Shown here piece by piece: positions 1 to 6,041 of a stretch of DNA of 6,696 nucleotides. Position 1 is the first letter of the stretch; each line of letters begins with the position of its first letter. The stretch comes from Rhodothermales bacterium. GTDB lineage: Bacteria > Bacteroidota > Rhodothermia > Rhodothermales > VXPQ01. A program made the position numbers and the translations under genes. The stretch covers positions 1 through 6,696 of the forward strand of contig JANQSQ010000320.1 in the NCBI GenBank assembly GCA_028283985.1, written 5' to 3'. Under the pieces are notes generated by a model. It made no database searches, was not told where the DNA came from, and saw only the letters and a program-made list of their open reading frames with translations.

Positions 1-497
1 TACCCGGGCTCGAAAGCCGGCTGAATTACGCGTACCTGAATGCCGTGGAGACCTTTCTGCCGGAGTACCGGTCGGAGGTGCTGGACGGAACGATCCCGCG
101 CCCCTCGGACCAGCGCCACACCATTTCTCTCTTTGTGCAGGATTATATACCGGGAGATTCCACCTGGAAAGTGCATCTGCGCGGCCTCTTCGGGAGCGGG
201 TTCCCGTACACGCCGCCCGTTCCCGACCGTCAGCTCGGGAGATTCGTGATTCAGGTGCCCGGCGAACGAAATTCGGCCCGGTATCCCCCGTACCGGCGCG
301 TGGATCTCGGTATCACAAAAATTGTGGACGTCGGGGCCGGAATGCGTATGGAGTTGACCGCGGAACTGCTCAATGCGTTCGATATGACGAACACGGTTAC
401 GTATACCTGGACGCCCGACAACGCCGGCATCTGGGAGCGGATTCCCACGCGCCTGACTCCCCGCACCTTCAACGTCCGGGCCCGCCTGGAGTGGTGA
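1..497 (+). CDS. TonB-dependent outer-membrane receptor, C-terminal part (5' end outside window)
   Basis: Open reading frame entering from the left edge (first full codon at 3) and ending with TGA at 495-497; 164 residues are visible. The sequence alternates short polar and aromatic strands typical of the last strands of a TonB-dependent receptor beta-barrel. Supporting motifs are a GFPYTPP turn, a YPPYRRVDLGITK strand, then ELLNAFDMTNTVTYTW, and a final PRTFNVRARLEW ending in an aromatic residue, as expected for Bam-assembled barrels (here Trp rather than Phe). LLNAFD followed by a late R-x-F-x-V-x-L-x-aromatic strand is common at the ends of receptors of this class. The family imports siderophores, haem, vitamins or oligomers using TonB energy. 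The ligand cannot be told because the plug domain and most of the barrel lie outside the window. An in-frame GTG at 45 is internal and is not a start. Confidence 0.85.
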   Translation, partial: PGLESRLNYAYLNAVETFLPEYRSEVLDGTIPRPSDQRHTISLFVQDYIPGDSTWKVHLRGLFGSGFPYTPPVPDRQLGRFVIQVPGERNSARYPPYRRVDLGITKIVDVGAGMRMELTAELLNAFDMTNTVTYTWTPDNAGIWERIPTRLTPRTFNVRARLEW

Positions 498-500
498 GGG

Positions 501-646
501 ACATTTCAAAAACTTCTACATCCGGGGCCCGACTCGGTCGCAGACATTTCAAAAACTTCTACAACCTGTCCTGGCTCGGACAAAAACATTTCAAAAACTT
601 CTACATCCGGGACCCGCCTCGGTCACAAACATTTCAAAAACTTCTA
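501..646. repeat. Four-copy ~43-bp near-tandem repeat with an invariant 18-base core
   Basis: The core ACATTTCAAAAACTTCTA occurs at 501-518, 544-561, 586-603 and 629-646, identical in all four copies; the first three extend the identity to 20 bases (…CA). Copy-to-copy spacing is 43, 42 and 43 bp. The segments between cores are GC-rich and related but diverged. Units 1 (501-543) and 3 (586-628) match at 39 of 43 positions, while unit 2 is clearly different after the core, giving an A-B-A' pattern. After the fourth core the similarity fades. The array begins three bases after the receptor stop codon. Because 43-bp steps break the reading frame, conservation of the core is not explained by a repeated peptide. 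Function unknown; possibilities are binding sites, a 3'-UTR RNA element, or a simple amplified satellite. Confidence 0.9.
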
Positions 647-648
647 TG

Positions 649-671
649 CCCTGCCCGGATCGCCCGCAGGG
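649..671 (+). other. Short GC stem-loop after the repeat array
   Basis: CCCTGC at 649-654 is complementary to GCAGGG at 666-671, giving a 6-bp stem around an 11-base loop. It starts two bases after the last repeat core. No T-run follows, so it is not a standard intrinsic terminator. It may help protect or end the receptor transcript, or it may be chance in GC-rich DNA. Confidence 0.3.
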
Positions 672-701
672 AACAGACGCTCCCCTTGCCGTTAAAAATG
701 T

Positions 702-729
702 TGTTCGCGTTCGTAAACGGACGCGGATA
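702..729. other. Strong stem-loop, possible transcript end for the receptor
   Basis: CGCGTTCG (706-713) pairs with CGGACGCG (718-725) around a TAAA loop, with one G-T wobble. The stem can be extended outward to 702/729 with A-T and wobble pairs, about 12 pairs in all. On the + strand no T-tract follows. On the - strand five T's lie about a dozen bases past the core stem, which is too far for a classical terminator. It is the most stable-looking hairpin in the gap between the receptor and ccmF, and could mark the 3' end of the receptor mRNA. Confidence 0.35.
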
Positions 730-818
730 TCGCGCACCTGATGCGGATGCATATAAGAACCTGACAAGGATATCTTCAGGGAGTTAGTCTTCACATTCGG
801 ACGGCAGGCCCACCCTCC

Positions 819-1106
819 TTGCGAAAACAAGCGAGGTCCTTTCTCCGGAAAGGCAGGGACGATCGAAGGAATGCGAGCGATTCCCGCTCATGTAAGGTAG
901 AGGTTCTTCTATCCACCGCTCGGGAGCGCGCCCTTTTCGGGAGCCGCCCCGGCGCCGATTTCGGGCGCTTCGTTGCGCCTGACCGGGCCGGGGCGTTTCT
1001 TTATATCAACGACAGGGCGGAAACGGTATATTATGGTACATACCCCCGCCTGTCCCCCGAAGAATCCTTCCGTAAAATCTTCGCCGCTGCCAAGCCAAAG
1101 AACTGA
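819..1106 (+). CDS. Possible small hypothetical protein (95 aa), doubtful
   Basis: Open frame from a TTG at 819 to TGA at 1104-1106, ending 48 bases before ccmF on the same strand. The N-terminal half is Arg/Ser-rich and does not look like a folded protein. From about residue 58 the sequence is more protein-like (AGAFLYINDRAETVYYGTYP, then LSPEESFRKIF), with alternating hydrophobic residues suggestive of two beta strands and a helix. There is no in-frame ATG or GTG and no clear ribosome binding site. It could be a short real gene, the remnant of a larger decayed one, or chance. The opposite strand is also open over 909-1175, which weakens the case. I do not recognise a family. Confidence 0.25.
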   Translation: MRKQARSFLRKGRDDRRNASDSRSCKVEVLLSTARERALFGSRPGADFGRFVAPDRAGAFLYINDRAETVYYGTYPRLSPEESFRKIFAAAKPKN

Positions 1107-1133
1107 TTCGGAGCCTGGCGCCTGTTCTATAAT
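1104..1133 (+). promoter_or_regulatory. Candidate ccmF promoter (-10-like TATAAT)
   Basis: TATAAT at 1128-1133 matches the sigma-70 -10 consensus exactly and lies 21 bases before the ccmF ATG. The -35 region is poor: TGATTC at 1104-1109 with 18-bp spacing is the best available. Transcription would begin near 1140, leaving a very short leader of about 15 bases. If the host uses a Bacteroidota-type housekeeping sigma factor, this match may mean little. Confidence 0.3.
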
Positions 1134-1154
1134 AATCCCCTGAAATAAAGCAGC

Positions 1155-3677
1155 ATGTCCGGCGTCATCGGACAAATTCTGGTCCTTTTCGGCTTCGTAG
1201 TCTGCGGGCTCGCGGGCTACGCCTATCTTCAGGCCGCGCGCACCGGCAATTCGGAATGGCGGTGGATCGGACGCGCCGCATGGGGCGCCATGACCGCAAG
1301 CCTTGTGGCGGCTTCAGTGATCCTGATGGTCCTGCTTCTGACGCACCAGTTCCAGTACTCCTACGTCTATCAGCAAACGTCCCGCGCACTGCCGACCCAC
1401 TTTCTGGTTTCCTCGTTCTGGGCCGGTCAGGAGGGGTCGTTTCTGCTGTGGATTCTCCTGATGAGCGCCCTCGGGCTGGTCCTGATGCGCACGAAACGCG
1501 CATGGGAAGCCCCGGTCATGGCGATCGTAGCGGGGTCGCAGTGGTTCCTGATTTCCATGATCTCGGGGCTGCAACTGGGGCCGCTGCGCATCGGCGCTTC
1601 GCCCTTCGCCACGCTCGCCGAGAAATTCCCGGACGCGCCCATGCTGCAAATCCCCGGTTTCATTCCGGCGGACGGGTCCGGGCTCAACGACCTGCTCCAG
1701 AATTACTGGATGGTCATTCATCCCCCTACGCTTTTCCTGGGGTTCACCCTGATGGCCGTTCCGTTCGCCTTCGCCGTCGCGGCGCTATGGAAACGCCGGT
1801 ATACCGAGTGGATTCCGCAGGCGCTGCCGTGGGCGCTGGTCGCCACCGCGGTGCTGGGCGTGGGCATCGCCATGGGCGGCTACTGGGCCTACGAAACCCT
1901 CAATTTCGGCGGCTACTGGGCATGGGACCCCGTGGAAAATTCCTCGCTGGTGCCCTGGCTTACGGGGATCGCCGCGGTACACACCATGATTATCCGGAAG
2001 CGAAGCGGAAGAGGGCATAAATCCACCTTCCTGTTCTGCATTCTTTCGTACATGCTGGTCATTTACTCGACCTTCCTGACGCGGAGCGGGATACTTGGCG
2101 ATATATCGGTGCATTCCTTCGTCGATCTGGGGATGATGAACCAGCTCCTGATCTGGATCCTGGCTATGGGCGTCATCGGGTTCGGGCTTTTCGCGTATCG
2201 CTACCGGGAGCTCCCTGCGCCCGACCGCGAACCCCACCTGCTCTCGCGTGAATTCATGACGTTTTGCGGGGCGCTGCTGCTGGCCTGTCTGGCGGCGGTC
2301 GTCACCGTGGGCACCAGTTCTCCCATTCTCGGGAAACTGTTCCGTGAAGCGCCCTCCACCGTGCCCATCGACTTCTACAACAGGTGGTCGCTCCCGATCT
2401 CCATCCTGCTTGTGTTCCTGGCGGGTCTGGGACAATTATTCTGGTGGCACCGAATGGATATCGAGCAGGTGAACCGGGTACTCATCAAGCCGATTGCGGG
2501 GGCCATGGCCAGCACGGTCGCGGTGCTGATCTTTACTCCGTTCGTGGCGGAAACCGTCCAGCGGCCCGCTCTTTCGGCAGCGGGCGCGGCGCAGGACGTT
2601 ACCCAGGCGGGATTCGGGTTCGGCGGCGGTGGCGGATTTCTCGAAGGCCTCCAGAATTTCGGGGCGGTCTACGGAACGGGCATTCTCCTGTTGCTGCTCG
2701 TGTTCATGGCGTTCTTCGCCCTGTACGGGAACGGCATGGTGCTCTGGAAGGTCGGCCGGGGCAATCCACGCATGGCGGGCGGCGCCACGGCGCATGTGGG
2801 CTTCGCCATTATGGTCCTTGCCATCGTGGCGTCGAGCGGGTTCAGCAAGCCGATCGGGGCCGTACGCGGCGTGCCCATCGAAGACGGCCGTGACAGTTTT
2901 GTCCTCGAACGCGGCCAGACGCGCATGATCGGCGGGTACCAGGTGACCTATTCGGGGCGCGAGCGCACGGCGCGCAACCGGCCCGTGTACGTGCTGGATT
3001 TCGTCGATCCGAGCGGGCGGGAATTCACGGTCAGGCCCGTCGTGTACAAAAGCGCTCAGGCCCAGTGGATCCAGCACCCCGACCATGAAATGTACCCGGA
3101 CAAGGACATCTTCGTGGCGGTGTCGCCGAGGGTGATGCAGGAGGACGCCAGGGCATCTGCCGACGATCCGGTCGATCCGGTGGCCCGGCAGGGCGAACTC
3201 ACGATTTCGCGCGGCGATTCCACCGTGGTGGGCGACGACGAATTCGCCATACGGTTCGTCAATTACCAGACGAATCTTGCCGATCTGCCCGATTCCACGG
3301 AGATCGGCGTAGCGGCCCTGCTGGATGTAACCCACCTCGAAACCGGCGAAACCCGCCGTTTGAGTCCGGTCTATCTGATCATGCAGGACCGCACCCAGCA
3401 ATACATTCAGAATCGCGTAAGCGACTGGGGCCTGACCGTCACGTTTACGGGGATGAACGTGGATACCGGCTCCATCCGCCTCTTTCTGGAAGGCGTTGCC
3501 GTAGAGGCCGACGACTGGCTCATCGTGCAGGCCTACGAGAAACCGTTCATCAATTTCCTGTGGTTCGGGTTCCTGCTCCTTACCGGCGGCTTCGGGTTCG
3601 CGGCGTACCGGCGCTATGCGGACAACCGCCACAGTGCGCGGCGCGCAGCACGCACATCCGGCGCCGACCCCGCATAA
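1155..3677 (+). CDS. ccmF: Cytochrome c haem lyase subunit CcmF (CcmF/CcsA family)
   Basis: An 840-residue multi-spanning inner-membrane protein of the System I cytochrome c maturation pathway. CcmF takes haem from holo-CcmE and, with CcmH-type partners, attaches it to CXXCH motifs of apocytochromes c in the periplasm. The haem-handling WWD motif is at about 252-268 (WAWDPVENSSLVPWL). The four histidines expected by alignment with E. coli CcmF are present: H189 in IHPPTLFLGF and H320 in ISVHSF (periplasmic pair flanking the WWD region), and H276 in AAVHTM and H547 in TAHVGF (membrane pair for the bound haem b). Residues ~573-795 form a soluble C-terminal domain, followed by a last membrane helix at ~797-818 and a basic tail. 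E. coli CcmF is about 650 residues, so this one is long; most of the extra length is in the soluble domain, which has an acidic segment at 662-675. A glycine-rich stretch lies at 486-494. The ATG at 1155 fits the hydrophobic N-terminus, though the upstream ribosome binding site is weak. No other ccm genes are visible nearby. Confidence 0.95.
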   Translation: MSGVIGQILVLFGFVVCGLAGYAYLQAARTGNSEWRWIGRAAWGAMTASLVAASVILMVLLLTHQFQYSYVYQQTSRALPTHFLVSSFWAGQEGSFLLWILLMSALGLVLMRTKRAWEAPVMAIVAGSQWFLISMISGLQLGPLRIGASPFATLAEKFPDAPMLQIPGFIPADGSGLNDLLQNYWMVIHPPTLFLGFTLMAVPFAFAVAALWKRRYTEWIPQALPWALVATAVLGVGIAMGGYWAYETLNFGGYWAWDPVENSSLVPWLTGIAAVHTMIIRKRSGRGHKSTFLFCILSYMLVIYSTFLTRSGILGDISVHSFVDLGMMNQLLIWILAMGVIGFGLFAYRYRELPAPDREPHLLSREFMTFCGALLLACLAAVVTVGTSSPILGKLFREAPSTVPIDFYNRWSLPISILLVFLAGLGQLFWWHRMDIEQVNRVLIKPIAGAMASTVAVLIFTPFVAETVQRPALSAAGAAQDVTQAGFGFGGGGGFLEGLQNFGAVYGTGILLLLLVFMAFFALYGNGMVLWKVGRGNPRMAGGATAHVGFAIMVLAIVASSGFSKPIGAVRGVPIEDGRDSFVLERGQTRMIGGYQVTYSGRERTARNRPVYVLDFVDPSGREFTVRPVVYKSAQAQWIQHPDHEMYPDKDIFVAVSPRVMQEDARASADDPVDPVARQGELTISRGDSTVVGDDEFAIRFVNYQTNLADLPDSTEIGVAALLDVTHLETGETRRLSPVYLIMQDRTQQYIQNRVSDWGLTVTFTGMNVDTGSIRLFLEGVAVEADDWLIVQAYEKPFINFLWFGFLLLTGGFGFAAYRRYADNRHSARRAARTSGADPA

Positions 3678-3777
3678 TGAGGAATAACGCGGCCACCGCA
3701 CTTCTCGCAGCCTCCCGAAGGGCGCATCGCGCATGAACGTGACGTGCTGAGCGAAGCGGTTTTGATCAGCGTATCCT
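3678..3777. other. Convergent junction between ccmF and the transporter operon
   Basis: A 100-bp gap where two converging transcription units end. Only weak stems are visible: GCGC(3722-3725)/GCGC(3729-3732) with a 3-base loop, and GCTGA(3746-3750)/TCAGC(3766-3770) with a 15-base loop. Neither is followed by a T-run on either strand, so I cannot name a terminator. Confidence 0.5.
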
Positions 3778-4893
3778 TTACAGGTTCTCGATCGCTTCGG
3801 AAGCCGCCTGACGCCCCTCGGGAGTCAGCGCCAGCATATCGTCACCGACCTGCCGCACCAGTCCGTTCGATTGTGCCCTGCGGACGACCCGCCGCGCAAA
3901 ATCCCGTTCCCAGGAGAGGTGTTCCTCGAGGTGGCCGATACGATGTTCTATGTCCGCCTCGGGCAGTCCTTCGTGGTTGAACAGGTGGATGGCGAGCATT
4001 TTTTCGGCAAACTCCCACTTCTGCCGGATGCGCCGCTGCCGGCCTGCAAGGATGCCGTACCGGGGGGCGCCCAGCCAGACGGCCAGGAACACGAGGCCCG
4101 ATACGGTGGCCATCGCCCCGGCAATGGATACGTCGAAAAGGCGGGCCATCTGAAACCCGCCCACGGCGGACGCCGCCCCAATGGCCACGCTCAGGAGGAT
4201 CATGTCGCGGAGCCGGTCGGTGAGCAGGTAGGCCGCCGCGGACGGCGCCACCATCATGGCCACGACCAGGATCGACCCCACGGCGTCGAACGCCGCCACC
4301 GCCGTGATGGACACGAACGTCATCAGGCCGTAATGAATAAGCACCGGCCCGAAACCCAGCGCGGCCGCCAGCCCGGCGTCGAACGTGGCGATCTTCAGTT
4401 CCTTGTAGAAGAGCGCGATGAAAGCGACATTCGCCAGCCCGACGCCGCTCATGACATACAGGGCGCGCGGTCCGATATCCCTGCCCCCGACGATCAGCCG
4501 GTCGAAGGGTGCAAAAGCCGGCTCGCCCAGCAGCACCGCATCGGTGTCGAGGTGTACGTCCCCGGCATAGCGGGCAATAAGAATGATGCCGATGCTGAAC
4601 AGCACGGGAAATGTCAGCCCGATGGCGGCGTCTTCCCGGACCAGCCGCGTGGACATGAGAAGTTCGACCAGCATTACGGTGAGCACGCCTGTGCCTGCCG
4701 CGGCCAGAATCAGCAGGGGGGAGTTGAGGTTGTGGGTCAGAAAGAAGGCAATTACGATGCCCGGCAGGATCGCATGGCTGATGGCGTCGCTCATCATGGC
4801 CATCTTGCGCAGCACGAGAAACGTGCCCGGCAGCGCGCACGCCGCGGCCACCACCACCGCGAGGAGTTGGATTTCTATCTCGCCCTGGGTCAT
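3778..4893 (-). CDS. Metal ABC transporter permease 2 with C-terminal winged-helix-like domain (TroD/MntD-like)
   Basis: A 371-residue ABC-3 family permease, the inner-membrane channel of a Mn/Fe/Zn importer. The start is set at ATG 4893 rather than the longer frame from 4950, for two reasons: the ATG overlaps the upstream permease stop as ATGA (4890-4893), and an AGAGGAG ribosome binding site lies 5 bases upstream. Residues 1-283 hold about eight hydrophobic segments and the family hallmark MSDAISHAILPGIVIAF at ~34-50; later DAVGSILVVAMMVAPSAAAY (203-222) is another conserved stretch. Residues ~290-371 are soluble and end in a winged-helix pattern: RRVVRRAQSNGLV, a short wing, then LTPEGRQAA. 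This resembles the DNA-binding half of DtxR/MntR-type repressors. Plain permeases of this family end near 280-290 residues; longer ones such as Treponema TroD carry similar tails. The tail has a cluster of histidines (303, 307, 317, 321, 325). Confidence 0.9.
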   Translation of the reverse strand: MTQGEIEIQLLAVVVAAACALPGTFLVLRKMAMMSDAISHAILPGIVIAFFLTHNLNSPLLILAAAGTGVLTVMLVELLMSTRLVREDAAIGLTFPVLFSIGIILIARYAGDVHLDTDAVLLGEPAFAPFDRLIVGGRDIGPRALYVMSGVGLANVAFIALFYKELKIATFDAGLAAALGFGPVLIHYGLMTFVSITAVAAFDAVGSILVVAMMVAPSAAAYLLTDRLRDMILLSVAIGAASAVGGFQMARLFDVSIAGAMATVSGLVFLAVWLGAPRYGILAGRQRRIRQKWEFAEKMLAIHLFNHEGLPEADIEHRIGHLEEHLSWERDFARRVVRRAQSNGLVRQVGDDMLALTPEGRQAASEAIENL

Positions 4894-5996
4894 GTCCGCT
4901 CCTCTTTCAGGGATTCCACGTTGTGCAGGCCTGTGTCGGTGAGTGCCCACCCGTTCCTGGCGCGACGGACTAGGCCGTCCTTTTCAAGACGCCCAAGCAG
5001 GCGTTCCACAGGGACGTCGCTCGTACGCATGGCCTGCACGGCCCCCTTCGGGTGGGGGCGCCGCGGATCGTTGTGCTGCATACCGAGGGCATACAGGTCC
5101 AGCAGGACGGTTTCCAACTGGAAGCGCCCCGTGTTCCGGCGGGCCCGAAGACGCCGCCCCACGATGCCGCGATTGGGCGCGAACAACAGCGACAGGAACA
5201 TGATGACGCCCATGCAGAGCACGATCAGCGGGCCGGTGGGCAGGCCGGTCTCCGCGCTGCTGAGCACCGCGCCGGTTACGCCGGCCGCCGCGCCGAACCC
5301 GGCGGACAGCAACACCATCTTCCACAGCGTATCCGTCCATTGCCGCCCGGCTGCCGCAGGCGCCACGAGCATGGCGCTCATCAGCACCACGCCCACGGTC
5401 TGCAACCCGATCACGATCGCCACGACGAGCAGCGCCGTCAGAAAAAGATCCACGCGGCGCATGGGCAGGCCCATCGTGCGCCCGAACTCCGGGTCGAAGG
5501 CCAGCAGTTTCAGTTCTTTCCAGAAGAGCACCATCAGGAGAAGCGCCCCGCCTCCCGGAATGGCCATCGTGATGACATCGCGCCGGACGAGGGAGGAGGC
5601 CTGTCCGAACAAAAACGTGTCGAGGCCGGCCTGTGCGGCGCCGGCTCGCTGCCGGATATAGGTCAGCAGCACCAGACCCACGCCAAAGAACACGGACAGG
5701 GTCAGGGCGAGCATGCTGTCGTACTTGATCCGGGTGGTCCCGGTGACGGACATGATCCAGAGCGTCGAAAGCCAACCCGCAAGCGCCGCGCCGATCATCA
5801 GCGCAAGGGGCGCCTTGCTGCCCGTCAGCAGAAACGCGATCGCGATGCCGGGCAGGGCCGCGTGGGAAATGGCGTCGCCCAGCAGACTTTGCCCGCGCAA
5901 TACGGCGTAACTCCCCAGTCCGCCGCTTACGATACCGAGTACGGCGGAGCCCAGCGCCACCATCCGCAGCGTATAGTCGCTGAACAGTTGCTCCAT
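4890..5996 (-). CDS. Metal ABC transporter permease 1 with C-terminal winged-helix-like domain (TroC/MntC-like)
   Basis: A 368-residue ABC-3 family permease that would pair with the second permease to form the transmembrane part of the importer. The signature LLGDAISHAALPGIAIAF is at ~38-55. Another conserved segment, LQTVGVVLMSAMLVAPAAAG, is at ~198-217. About eight or nine hydrophobic segments span residues 10-275. The C-terminal ~80 residues (290-368) are cytosolic and look like a winged helix: VERLLGRLEKDGLVRR, then NGWALTDTGLHNVESL. The same layout occurs in the neighbouring permease, so the two genes probably arose by duplication of a fused ancestor, or each kept an ancestral tail. The gene begins 45 bases after the ATPase stop, with only a weak GGGA-type ribosome site, and its TGA overlaps the next ATG. 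The substrate is inferred from the ATPase as Mn or Fe. Confidence 0.9.
   Translation of the reverse strand: MEQLFSDYTLRMVALGSAVLGIVSGGLGSYAVLRGQSLLGDAISHAALPGIAIAFLLTGSKAPLALMIGAALAGWLSTLWIMSVTGTTRIKYDSMLALTLSVFFGVGLVLLTYIRQRAGAAQAGLDTFLFGQASSLVRRDVITMAIPGGGALLLMVLFWKELKLLAFDPEFGRTMGLPMRRVDLFLTALLVVAIVIGLQTVGVVLMSAMLVAPAAAGRQWTDTLWKMVLLSAGFGAAAGVTGAVLSSAETGLPTGPLIVLCMGVIMFLSLLFAPNRGIVGRRLRARRNTGRFQLETVLLDLYALGMQHNDPRRPHPKGAVQAMRTSDVPVERLLGRLEKDGLVRRARNGWALTDTGLHNVESLKEERT
4899..4905 (-). promoter_or_regulatory. Ribosome binding site that fixes the start of permease 2
   Basis: On the minus strand AGAGGAG stands 5 bases before the ATG at 4893, inside the last codons of the upstream permease. 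With the ATGA overlap this points to translational coupling of the two permeases, and argues against the longer upstream start, which has no comparable site. Confidence 0.75.
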
Positions 5997-6041
5997 CGGC
6001 GTTTCCCGGGGAATGTTTCGGGCAGTGTCTGCGGGCAGGGT

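Larger units (their letters stand above)
647..1154. other. Intergenic stretch of ~510 bp between repeat array and ccmF
   Basis: No firm gene is recognised here. Apart from the two hairpins, one doubtful small ORF (819-1106) and a -10-like box next to ccmF, I see no tRNA, no riboswitch I can recognise and no insertion-sequence ends. The GC content is somewhat lower and more uneven than in the flanking genes, consistent with non-coding or decaying sequence. Confidence 0.5.

Noticed and set aside
501..671. CRISPR array
   Set aside because: The repeat core is only 18-20 bases, and the intervening segments are related to one another rather than unique spacers. No cas gene is present.
491..787. 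Small + strand protein running through the repeats (98 codons), and the opposite-strand frame 591-830
   Set aside because: The 43-bp period breaks the frame, so each repeat is read differently. The + frame starts inside the receptor's last codons. Neither has a ribosome binding site or family resemblance.
909..1175. - strand open frame of 88 codons before ccmF
   Set aside because: It overlaps the ccmF start and the candidate promoter, has no start signal and shows no recognisable domain.
1256..2020. 254-codon + strand open frame inside ccmF
   Set aside because: Overlaps the haem-lyase core, including the WWD motif, in another frame; composition is that of a shadow.
2436..3734. 432-codon - strand open frame opposite ccmF
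   Set aside because: Antisense shadow of the well-supported CcmF gene; no recognisable domain and very Arg/His/Gly-rich.
3746..3773. Terminator between the convergent genes
   Set aside because: The best stem is only 5 bp with a 15-base loop and no adjacent T-run on either strand.
4894..4950. Longer N-terminus for permease 2 (19 extra residues)
   Set aside because: The extra residues are polar and unlike the family N-terminus. The ATGA overlap and strong AGAGGAG site support the start at 4893.
3871..5661. Long open frame (596 codons) on the + strand opposite the two permeases
   Set aside because: It lies antisense to two clearly identified ABC-3 permeases. Its translation is His/Gly/Arg/Pro-rich with no membrane or domain pattern, as expected for a shadow frame in high-GC DNA.
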